Assembly: GCF_051401765.1 (NCBI RefSeq)
Contig: NC_135064.1
Location: 22,728,001-22,792,000, forward strand
Length of the DNA: 64,000 nt
Reading direction: 5' to 3'
From: Calliopsis andreniformis
Lineage: Eukaryota > Arthropoda > Insecta > Hymenoptera > Andrenidae
The notes below the pieces were generated by a model. That model worked only from the letters and a program-made list of their open reading frames with translations, made no database searches and was not told the DNA's origin. Within the stretch, counting starts at the first letter, position 1. Every line of letters starts with the position of its first letter. Of this stretch, positions 52,701 to 63,100 are shown in pieces. The translations under genes and the position numbers were made by a program.

Positions 52701-53394
52701 TTCGAGAACAAGTAGAGATTGCTTTTTGAATGGTAAATTGCTCGTTCTGAGTGGTTTTCTTTAAATTGCCAATTAGCCGCAGACAGTTTTCGAGGAGAGA
52801 TAAAGGTAAATTAAATTGGTTGGATGGGTTTAGAAGATGTAGTCACTGTTTAGTTTTGAGTAGCCTAGTGATTCTAAGACGGTGTAATAATTAATTTACT
52901 AACTGTAAGTATTATTAGACTTGATGAATGGAATTTAGACGAAGCTAGGCGTGCGTTTTGCGTGATTATCACGTTGCTCTTCGTTGCAGGAAATTAACTG
53001 TTATTGATCATTAGCCAGAAGTGTTCTAACATGTAGCTAGTTTAAATGACGTGGTGATTTAAATAAAGGAAAAGTATATAGATGAATTCAGCAGTGTAGA
53101 AGAGAAAAGGTGATATAAACCTGAATATCAGTTACACGTAATGTATGACTTAAATAGTTAGCGTTAATTGAGCTCGTTACGAGCTGTAACGAAGCACCTC
53201 ATTTGCGTCATATATCGCACGGGTGAGGAAAAGATCTAGAACTACACGATTTCAACTAAAAAATGGACTCATGTTTTGATGCACGTCGTGAACTGTATAG
53301 ATTGAAACATATTCATCGAATAGTTCAATCTAACCTATCTAACGCACTGGAGCTTTCAGATTATTGAGCATCATAAAGCCACGAATCCGCTTTA

Positions 53395-53800
53395 AATGTC
53401 GATGCTTCGTTTCGGGCATTCAATTTTTTACGTAGATTGAGATAACTTTTTTTATTCAAAGTGACAGTAGGTAACATTTCAGCTATAAATTAAATCTAAA
53501 TTTCCCGAAATAGCTCTATTCCAGGCACTGAATTTTTTAGGAAGACTGAGACGTCTCGTTTTGTATCAACACTGAGATTAGCTGAAATTTTAATCTAGAA
53601 TTTTTTTTTAGCGGCTCTATTTCAAGCACTGAATTTTTTACCCAACTTGAGATAACTTTTTTATCAGAACTGAGAATAATTAAAATTGTTGGCGACACGC
53701 TGCTTGGAAAATTCTAATCTACTTGCACACGTCATTTTTTAGAGTATCTCTATGTCAAACACTGCATTTTTTACGTAGCATGAGAATTTTTTTCCACTAA
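53395..53800 (+). repeat. Degenerate tandem repeat, four units
   Basis: The block GGCACTGAATTTTTTA followed by CTGAGA-like sequence recurs starting at 53415, 53524, 53625 and 53758 (spacings 109, 101 and 133). Each is preceded by GCTCTATTTCA-like sequence. Old tandem duplication with indels. Confidence 0.65.
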
Positions 53801-54314
53801 AATAAAGCAGCTAGAATAGGGAAATACTTCACTTTTTACGAACATTATAATAATCCCTTTTACCTCCTTGGGAATAGCAAAAATCACCATAAATTAAATA
53901 TAATTATTATTCAATATTCAACTAATATTATCACATCCGCTGGCGAGCTAAAACGTGTGACTACCTCAAACTGCCAACAACAAAGCTCCCATTGCACGAA
54001 CATAGATCCCTCACGCGATAGTGCGTGATCGGTTACTGGCGAAAAATCCTCACCACGCGTTACCGCGTAATCGGCAGCGAAGCTACAGTAAAAAGTGCAC
54101 GAGTCAGACTCATCAAAGTACGGCAAGGGGTTAATTTTATTCGTACAATAGGAACCTACTCAAGTACAAACTACTCCAAATACAATGTCTATAACTGTAT
54201 AATCACATTTATTTTCCTGCTTTCCCGAAAAATCCCAAAAAGAGGCTTGGGTCAGTTTGGCTTCCAGGTGAAGAATGCTAAAAGTAATCAAGTCCTATAA
54301 AAAGTACTATTCGT

Positions 54315-54378
54315 GTCTTATGAGAAGTCCCCTGAAACACATTACGAGCAATGCATTCGAGGATACTTCTCATGGGAC
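54315..54378. mobile_element. Tiny palindromic element, copy 2
   Basis: GTCTTATGAGAAG (54315-54327) pairs with CTTCTCATGGGAC (54366-54378). The core (AAGTCCCCTGAAACACATTA) and the flank upstream (AAAAGTACTATTCGTG) align with copy 1, so the two loci share an origin and the repeat may extend to the left of the palindrome. Confidence 0.65.
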
Positions 54379-55739
54379 AGGAACGGTAACTCCAGGCCAA
54401 TATCGGCGAAGATTTGAACCATTCCACTCTAATTTATGCGCGATTTTAAGATGCCGGGCGCGGGAATTATACCGCAGTGGAAATAAAGCAGACATATGCC
54501 AATTGGCAATTTTCCCGCTTACTTAGCACGGACAGGAGGAAGTGGTACTTGCGCATACGACCACACCGCGTACAACTTTCCGCATAAAACTGCATAAAAC
54601 AACGGCAAGCCGGCAGCATCTCTTGATTTGCGAAGTTTTATAGCAAAGATGGCTTTGCTCCGCTATGAAAATACCACCCTTCCTCCCCCTCAACCCCTGC
54701 ACCCCGAGCAGAGAAGTTAAGCACGTTTACAAATATACGCGAAGCGCCTATGGTTTCCAGAAGTAAGAAGGTTAGCACCAGCCAACAGCGCGGAACGTTC
54801 CCGAGCTATTTATTATAAGCAAACCTGGGGCTTCTTTCGATATGCATGTATTTATCAGGTGTTATCTGTGCATAAGCAACGTGTTTCATGTTTATTAAAT
54901 GCTTCGGGAAGGTTCTAAAAATGTATGACATTCGATGGGAAGGTGAGCAAACAGTCGTAAAAATGTGTGTATAGGGTGGCCCTGAGAGAGAGAAATGGCT
55001 TGTAGAAGTTTGGTTCGTGATATGACGATGTACTAGGTGGAGATTTGTGTTTTTTCAGGTGTCTTCTTCTTTTATTTTGAGGTACAATTGTTGACAATTC
55101 TGTAAGAAGAATAATGGTGTTTATTAGGATGCAGATTGTGACGGAGCGTGCAGTTATAGGAGATTACAAGCCATGAAGATTTTTAAGTAAATTGTTTTGT
55201 GAAATGTCAAGCATGGGATGATAAGATCTCATAGTATTAGGATTTTGAATTACTAGGAGATAGCTGATTACTTAAAATAATGGATAACTTCGGAACGCAG
55301 AGACTTTGAATTATTGCGGTACGTTATTACGGGTGCCTTTTTATAAATTTATTGAAAATTTTTGTTAATATTTGTATCAACATAGCAGGAATTTTGAACG
55401 TTTAATCTTTTATCTGAAGACACCCTGTATGTATATATTTGTCTGTGTAGGATACAGTAACTTCGTCATTCTTCGACTAAATTTGTTTTGGAGCAGCATC
55501 AACTGTCGATTGTTATGATGAGTCACTCGACACCCGAACCGGTTCCTTCTCAACAGCTATTCTTAATTCTTGCGAACAAAACTCCTCAAGTATAACGTTC
55601 ACTTTTCATTTCAATAAAACTTTACCACTTTGGAGAACTCGCGAAGATGAGTATACATTATTGCCCCTTTTCTAGAGACGTATGACCTCTTATTTCTCGA
55701 GATATAAGTACTCCGAGTACCCTACTTACTTCAAAAAGT

Positions 55740-56020
55740 TGGAAATTTGAAAATCTTAATATTTCGGAGGTTTAATAATTGAATCTTTCAAAATTCGAAT
55801 TATTTGAAAGCTTCGGTATTTGAATATTTACAATATGGCACACAATAAACGTTTAAAATATTTATGTTTGAAAATCTGAATATTTGAAAGTTTGAAGATT
55901 TGAAAATTTTGTATATTTGAAATTTTGAAATTTCAAAAGTCCTGTATATTTGAAAATTTGAAAATTTGAAAATCCTAAAATTCTGTATATTTGAAAATTT
56001 AAATATTCGAAAGTTCAGTT
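55740..56020 (-). repeat. TATTTGAAAATTTGAA array
   Basis: Plus strand shows repeated TATATTTGAAAATTTGAAAA between 55860 and 56010, the reverse-complement orientation of the arrays at 3.8 and 24.3 kb. It lies about 730 bases downstream of exon 1 in the gene's direction. Confidence 0.75.
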
Positions 56021-56039
56021 ATCTTCAAATCCCACAACA

Positions 56040-56740
56040 AGATACGATCACCGTGTCACACTCGCGGAGCTCTCCTCGTTAGTAAACATTAATATTTCCA
56101 GCCTTGTCTCCTATCTCCTTCGCGATCCCCGAAACCCGTTGACATAGCCTCCTGCATATCAAATAATCAAAAATAAAACCCCCCAAAAACGGGAGAAAAG
56201 AAAAACCTTATCCAAAGCTAAACGTACCGCCCACGTACGACAAACACGCGACGTGATTAACGAACGTGACTTTTCGAGCACCCTATACCCCCAATCCACG
56301 TCCACCGCCCCCGCGCGAGCACCGTGCACGCATGCTCCTTTCGCTCGAAACGGCCGTTTATTCAGCCGTCACGGGACAAGATCACGAATATGACCTTAGC
56401 AATTGCCAAGGAACAGCCGTCTCTGCCTACATTGTACTCCATTTCACGCGAAACTTTCGATCGTTACACTCGAGGCGGATCATTCGCGAAAGGATTCGAA
56501 TTCGAGCGCCTGCGCAGTGGGCCGCGTACGCGTCGATCGGGGAAAAACTAATCCCAAAGGGGAATCCCAGTAGCGCAAACAACGATAACGACCGACCGAC
56601 GAACGTGACCGTGGCCCATCTGTCACTCTAATTACTTCCCTAACGAATTGTCCCTTTGCCCACGCACCTCTCATACGAAATCGCTCGAAGGACGATGGCG
56701 GATCGAATAAACGTACAAAAGTGTTTTCTTTTTCTCTACT
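56040..56740. promoter_or_regulatory. GC-rich first-intron region next to exon 1
   Basis: The first 700 bases of intron 1 remain GC- and CpG-rich, continuous with the promoter region on the other side of exon 1. Together they form the broadest GC-rich domain in the right half, consistent with a promoter-proximal island. Overlapping domain-free frames occur on both strands. Confidence 0.4.
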
Positions 56741-56743
56741 CAC

Positions 56744-56807
56744 CAGGGAAGCTGTGTGCGCACGCGACCAAGCACGCCGCGACAAGTAGTACGCCGAAGG
56801 TTTTCAT
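56744..56807 (-). CDS. icarapin: Icarapin, coding exon 1 (start codon and signal peptide)
   Basis: Read on the minus strand, the ATG at 56807-56805 opens 21 codons plus one base of codon 22. The peptide begins MKTFGVLL and continues as a hydrophobic alanine/cysteine/valine-rich core ending CAHSFP, a typical secretory signal peptide; the likely cleavage is after the serine of AHS, before Phe-Pro. The exon ends in a consensus donor (GTGAGT, 56743-56738) in phase 1, and exon 2 resumes in the matching phase. From family knowledge, this hydrophobic leader followed by Phe-Pro-Gly, then an acidic stretch, is the icarapin layout in bees. The ATG is chosen because no other ATG is seen between it and the putative initiators about 150-170 bases upstream. 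The protein should enter the secretory pathway; in honey bee it is found in venom. Other hymenopteran icarapin-like or IRP30-like secreted proteins are the main alternative identity. Confidence 0.93.
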
Positions 56808-56808
56808 C

Positions 56809-56826
56809 CTCTCTCTCTCTCTCTCT
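56809..56826 (-). repeat. (CT)9 / (AG)9 microsatellite beside the start codon
   Basis: Eighteen bases of pure CT on the plus strand, read as (AG)9 in the leader and ending one base before the ATG. It could serve as a GAGA-factor-type element or simply be a length-variable leader repeat. Confidence 0.85.
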
Positions 56827-56957
56827 TGCTTTCCACGTTCTCGAGTTAGCTAGACGCTCGGTCAAGTCTCCGCGACGATGACTCGATTACTACTGACGGG
56901 TTCGGGCCTCTGCGAACGAGACTGTCACAGAACTCGCGACGGGGATCAAGGTCACTC

Positions 56958-56975
56958 ACTGAGGCAGCTCACTGA
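56958..56975 (-). promoter_or_regulatory. Candidate arthropod initiators (TCAGT, two copies)
   Basis: On the minus strand TCAGT occurs at 56975-56971 and again at 56962-56958, both continuing as TCAGTGAG. TCAGT is the common arthropod initiator core. They lie about 50-65 bases downstream of the TATA-like box, longer than the usual 25-30, so either may be the real start or transcription may begin nearer 56997. Confidence 0.4.
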
Positions 56976-57023
56976 AAACTCGCTTGACGCTTTGCACTAC
57001 GACGACTTTTGTCCCGCGCCAGT

Positions 57024-57030
57024 CTATATG
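57024..57030 (-). promoter_or_regulatory. TATA-like box
   Basis: Minus strand reads CACATATAGACTGG around these positions, within an otherwise GC-richer stretch upstream of exon 1. Classical spacing would place initiation near 56995-57000. Confidence 0.4.
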
Positions 57031-57052
57031 TGCTCTCTCGCCTGACGCTCGG

Positions 57053-57057
57053 CCAAT
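57053..57057. promoter_or_regulatory. CCAAT box
   Basis: CCAAT on the plus strand (ATTGG in the gene's orientation), about 25 bases upstream of the TATA-like box. This is a common position for an NF-Y-type site. Inferred from motif only. Confidence 0.35.
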
Positions 57058-57078
57058 CGCGAGGCTTCCTGTGGGAGT

Positions 57079-57100
57079 CACGTGACGAGACAGTCACGTG
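57079..57100. promoter_or_regulatory. Paired CACGTG E-boxes
   Basis: Two perfect palindromes CACGTG at 57079-57084 and 57095-57100, both in the context TCACGTGA and 16 bases apart, about 50-75 bases upstream of the TATA-like box. TCACGTGA is bound by bHLH-ZIP factors (Mitf/TFEB, USF or Max classes). The duplication and position argue against chance, but no binding data are available here. Confidence 0.45.
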
Positions 57101-57119
57101 AACCCCGTGGCGCGACACT

Positions 57120-57126
57120 TGACTCA
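57120..57126. promoter_or_regulatory. AP-1-like site
   Basis: TGACTCA, the consensus AP-1 heptamer, 20 bases upstream of the second E-box in the same short promoter segment. Motif match only. Confidence 0.3.
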
Positions 57127-57130
57127 TAAG

Positions 57131-60100
57131 ATGAATTTCTCGGTATTTCCTTGTGCATTGTCGCGGGGACAATGGCTGAAAATGATCAACTTTGTGAGCA
57201 GCTTTTGAGGAATTGTGTAATGAGATTGATTATGATAAGTGTAGGGAATTGGAGAGGTTTGATTGTTAAGTGATTCAGGGATTCGTGGATTCGTGAAACT
57301 GCTTCGTTTTTCTTTTGCATTTTTTTATTGTGAAGATGCACTAAAGGACATTTCATTTTACTTGAATATTTGAATCTGATATTACTATTGGATTAAAAAT
57401 ATTATGATATAAATGTGTGATTTTTGTATCCTTGGTTTTCTTCTGTTTTTTAAGGTCGGCAATTAAGTGATTCAGAGATTAATTTCGTTGAACTCTTCTG
57501 CTGTTTTATATTTTGAATGATCACCAACAGACATCTTCTTTTATTTGAATACTAAAATCCGATACTATTACTATATTAAGAATATTACAGTATAAAAGTA
57601 CAGTATAATTACTCTTGTACAATTTCTTCTCTTCTGTTTTTCAAGTCAGACCTACTTATGTCGAAATTTCTTTTCCAATGTTTCTTGAGCTTCTTTGTCT
57701 AATTGCTTTTCATTTGGTAACATTGTAATTAACAGAATGACACCGTACTGCCTTTACAGTACACGCGTTAGACGAACAATGCCGACAGCATGGCGAACAA
57801 GCCTCTTCATTGTTCCTTGAATTCCGAGTATGCGATTTTGTCCTTGATGACTAGGTGCAAGTACTTGGTATGGATATGGTGCAATTAATAGTTTGCAAAA
57901 GGCATGAATGTAGATAGTGCTGCTTTGTGTTAAATCTGTCACGTGTTTAGCGTTTGTAGTGCATTCGAGAAACTCTGTACTATGTAATGGAATTCGGTAA
58001 TTACTTACTGTACTGTAATTACTTCATCATTATTCGAATTTAGGGAAATAATTCCGTGTTATCAAATACTGAAGCACTCCCACTAGCAATTTAAAATAAA
58101 ATTTCTATATCTACAATTCTATAATAGTAATATTTGCACGTTGACCACTGTAATTTCTTAAATCTGAGAACATGTTTCTCATATTAAAAATGGCTAAGTT
58201 TGACGGGATGCACAGACTTGGAAAAATTTTTTTCGGAGATGCCGTTTGCAGGAGCATAAAATATAATCCTTCCCCTTTAATATAAAAAAAAGAGCAAGTC
58301 GCTACGATTTTTTTTCGCAAAGTTACAGCTTTTTAAAGTAACCCTTACTACTTAAGGTAGTGCCAATAGTTGTGATACAGGAGAAAAATGCAAGGGTTAC
58401 TTTAAAGTTCTGTAGTTTTGCGAAAAAAAATCGCAGCGACTTGCTCTTTTTTTTTAAATTGAAGGGGAAAGTTCAAATTTTATGCTCCTATGAACGGCAT
58501 CTTTGAAAAAAATTTGTGCAAGACCGTGCATTCTCTCAAACTTTGCAATCTTTAGTACAACAAACATGCCCTCAGTTTTAAGGAGTTTCAGTAGTGCAAA
58601 TGTATTGAACTTAAAATCGAGACATAGTAGCTTAAAGTAAAGACTTCAGGCTTCAATTTAAAAAAAAGACCACTATCCTACGACAATTTTTCGTGAAAAT
58701 ATTGTTAGTCAAAGTTAGCGAATTTTAGCCCCAAATTTTTCCATGCCATAATCTTTTTTATGCAGTAGATATACCATTATACGATATTATCTCTTAATTC
58801 TCAGTACAATTTTTACAAGAAAACCCCAGATACACCCTCTACTTTCATTTCTGTTCTTCTTTGATGAATACCTAGAGTGCAACTATTTTTCTCGGGTCAA
58901 ACGAACATTTTTTTCTCCCAGTTCCGCTTTAATGTCGCTAAACGGTGATCTATTAGCACTCATACATCGAAACTTTGGGATCAGTAATTGAATTAGTCCC
59001 AACGCAGCCGAAAGTCGAAGAAAATAAAACTACTTTACTCCTGGCGTTCAGTTTATACCGAGAACTTTCGAGAAGCACAGCCTCCTAATTGTTCCCAGCG
59101 ATAAAGACTCATTGTTATCGAGCTCCTCGCAGGGACCGCCTTTGTAGCGGGTTAATTGACGCTAGGTGTCTTATTCATAAGTCAAAGTCTCGTAACGCGG
59201 AGGAACAATTATTAACTAGCCCGAGATCATGGCGTGTCGCTGATTGCCGTAGAATGAACGTTATAATTGGTTTCGTCGCTTCCGCCTTTAAGATGTTTCC
59301 AGTTCGCGAAATACTTCCCTGTCCCCGTTAAGCGTATCACGGAAACGCGCACAGCGTGCGAGAAAATGAATCACGTGTTATTACGCCAGTCGTCGCGGTG
59401 TGTCCATGCATTCACAGAACGCGTCGTGTCGCAGCGTTTACGAGCCAGCGTAACTGGATTTCTGCCACTGATTAACAGATAACCTTGGTAATATTCCAAA
59501 CGTAAACAATTTGTTTAGAGGCGCATGCCTCGGCGAGTAACGAGATAGCAAAGTCTCGTATAGTAATAAGAAAATCGTAAAACCCTCTGTACATTTGATT
59601 AGTTTCAAGAGTGCAATAAACTCCTGTTACAAGCTCGTCGCAGCACTCGCTGTATCATGAAATTATTTAGAGCAAACGAGCTTTGCTTATCGTACACTGG
59701 TACTGCGTTAGACACTCGGCTACCAGTGGGTTGTCTTCAAACGTGTGTACCTAGTCGTAAACTTGTCGGGAAGGCTATAGAGGGAAAATACTGTGTGTAC
59801 ACATCGCTCATTTGCTGCAATAGTGATATAACTCGAGAATTAGAGTTTTCAGGGAAATAAGATAATGGTACAGAAATGTTCTTTCTGTGCACTATGTATA
59901 ATGGTGATTTAGAGACAGCGTGTTCTTCAGTTGTGTCACTGGTGCAGCAAATATGATACACGTTGAAATAACGACCAAAGATGATTAAATGCAATTGCAA
60001 CTGTCTATAACGCTAGGAGTATATCAAAATAATTAATAGTTGTCACAAATATAATCAATAGGCTTCTAACACTACACCAGAAAATTACAAACGTAGTTAT

Positions 60101-63100
60101 TAGAAACAACTGTTTTACACGTTTCAAAATGAATAAAAATTATTAAAAGCAATAAAAATCGATTAGGACGTAAAAAACGAAAGACGTAATAGTAGATAAA
60201 AGTATCGAATGTATCGAGAATGGAAAGATCACAGTTATTACGTTACTGACTATATTATCACTCAGAACTTTATTGCGTCTCACTGTTACACATATATAAT
60301 ATTGACTCGACGTTTATGCTACGTATTTCTAACAAACCGCTGCGCCGTGGTATTCTTTAATTAACTTTTTACAAATCCCACAAGTCACGCAAAAGAAACG
60401 CGTTAATAATACACTCTCGCCTAACTAATCATTTCGTGCGCTGGCAAATGCAGGAGTAGTGAACTGTACGTACACGCAACAACTATTTAATATCCAGGTA
60501 CATAATAATCGGTAGAGATATTGTCATACGTCTAAGTGCATTTCTAATACTATTCCCAATGGAGACGCGTGCACGCAGTCGATCCATCGGATCGCGTGCA
60601 ATCTACGCTGTTTCCACGCTGTAGGCTCACTGTCGAGTTTATAGTGAGGGACACGTCTCTGAGGTCAACTCGTGCATTGATAGGCCAGTGTACAACACAG
60701 TGACTGTACGTAACAACCAACCCTTGTTTGCTGTGAATCGAACCTCGCCACGTTTCAAATACCATTGCTTGAAATATTACTGAAAGTATTCTCTCAACGA
60801 AATCATTGCTTTATCTTCTAGCTGTTCCATGTTTCAAATGGAATTGTTCCATTTTATGATATAATCTTGGGAATAATCTGTCTGAAATAATTAAATTTTC
60901 AAGTTTGACTAAGGTTCCCTCATGAACTGGAGTTTATTTTGAGCGATTACAGTCGGCTTCATAAATATTATATTCACCTGCCCATGTACACCAGTTGACT
61001 CATATGTACACGAGTAAATAAAGGAAAATACATATCCATATAAAGTATTAAGTAGACAATACAGAACGTGATTATTCCTAGAAACTCATAACTATTACCG
61101 CACAGAAAACCTGAGTGGTTTATAAATTATTGAAACGCATTTCCACCTTCAACATTGTGATAAGAAAATAACGAGACGCGTAGTTCGATATTCGAAAATA
61201 AATTTCCACATTTTCCAATGATCTGATTAAAAATAACGAGCTCGATGAGCGAACCCTATCTCCAGTCATTCGAAAATGTGTTTCCAGTCGAACGAAGGCG
61301 AGGCTGCTCTCCTATTCCCAATGAATAGAGATTATCAACCGATGATCGTCCACGAGGCACCGTTCCGCTAACGACGCGGTTTCCACGAGCCACCGATCAT
61401 ATTGGTGTTTTTAAATGGTCGTGGAAGCAAACGGCCGACGTTTCCCAGCGGCGTGCATATGTGAGCCGTTACGTCGCACGTTAAGCGATCGTACGTCCGC
61501 GGAATACAAATGGGGAAGTGTCATTAATGCAATTGCGCGACCGCGCGCGTGCCCCTTCCCCACGCGGTGCAGTCTCGCCGCGAATTTTCGAGACGTCGCG
61601 TTTACGTTTCAAGATAATCCGCGATTATCGTCGGGAACCGTGGCAAACTATTGCGTCATAAATGCCTAGCGTTGGACTGACAAGTTAGAACCACTGTACA
61701 GTTGCCTCGCCATAGGTTCACGACTCGTTGGCGATTTCAGAGCGGAGAACACGGCTCTGGGCTAACTCGCGCGCATGGTAGCCCACTTTGGTCTTATCAA
61801 AGACGTGAGTGACAGTGCACGCAAGCGAAACTTGTTCCGTCGAAATAAGTTCAAGCTGGAGAGTATGTAGCTGAGAACTTATAACGAGGGCACTGTAGTG
61901 GTAATTTTGTGAGTTGTCGATGTTGATGGACGGGGTATACGATTAGAGAGATAAGAATTTTGAGAAGACTTGTATGAATTGTATAAATAATAATGATGTT
62001 ACTTAGTGTACTGTTATTATTGACAACTTCTTGCTAGTTTGAAGGTAATTTGCCTTCGTGTTATCGCTTGTTTTTGAGTAGTACATCTCAAAAATAGCAG
62101 TACACCTCAAGTAGAATTTTTTCAAGAAATTTTCTTCACAGTCCAATTGATTCTATGCAAGATTTGCTTACTCAATTTTCCTCGTTTCTCGATCGAGCCA
62201 GAAAACCAGAATAATGGACGTCCAACGAGTCGTACGGCAAGTTCTTCATCACGTTCTCGAAAATATTGTTCAAGATGCCGCCACGTCCGCGACCTTTCTG
62301 TTCCCCGAAGCGTTCATCTCCATTACAAATTTCCTCGAATCAAAGCGGCGCGGTCCCTAGCGTAACTAATCCGCGAAAAAGAATGCAGGCCTGATTGTCC
62401 TCAATATTCCTCCAGCGTTTTGCACGAATTTGCCCCCACGAAGGAGAATGCAAAAATTGCATTCCTCTGTGCTACGTTTCGAGTAACTGGTATGAAACGC
62501 TCGCCACGAGAAGAGGCACAGGCGGACCAACAAATAGAAGTTAAGGGCAGAGAGGAACGAACCACTTCGCTGAATGAAACGAGACAAAGGGGTGAGGGAT
62601 TGCCTCGTAGCTGGCGGTGCTTAAGCGAGCGAAATAAGGAATAGCACGTATCGAGTAAGCAGCCTTCGTTACGTGACAATCTGATATCTCGCGAATTGAA
62701 TGGGACGCAGTCAACTCTGCGACTGCCTGTTGTCTTCAGTTGTCACGGCTATTTTCTGTAACCTTTTCCGCTTGGTGCTATAATTTTGAAAGGAGAAAAT
62801 CTGACGTGAGATCTTTGGCGTTTGACAGAGACTGGTGGGACTGTGGATTAGGAATGTGGTTGAGCAAAAATTTACGATACGCTGATTTTTCTGGTATTGT
62901 GTCGTGTTCGTAGAGAAAAAGGGTCGAGGATTTAGAAATCTAAATTGGTAATGACTGTAGCGCTCAAGGATAGGTTGTTGAAGAAGGACTAGGATTTCTT
63001 CGCTATCGGTTCAGGATTTATAGCGATTTATGTGAGGAGTTTGTAGCCAGGAGGACATTAAATTTGTGAAATGAACTGGTATCCTAGTGTCTCAACTGTC

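Larger units (their letters stand above)
20945..56743 (-). other. Icarapin intron 1 (35.8 kb)
   Basis: The intron runs from the GTGAGT donor after the signal-peptide exon to the TTTACAG acceptor before exon 2. It holds most of the repeat arrays in the window plus several CpG-richer islands. Open frames inside it are short, lack recognisable domains and overlap on both strands, so none is annotated as a gene. Confidence 0.88.
56808..56975 (-). promoter_or_regulatory. Probable icarapin 5' untranslated region
   Basis: Between the two candidate TCAGT initiators and the start codon there are about 150-170 bases on the minus strand with no upstream ATG. The last part is an (AG)9 run (CT on the plus strand, 56809-56826) one base from the ATG. 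No internal splice pair was needed to explain the leader. The exact start site is inferred, not seen. Confidence 0.5.
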
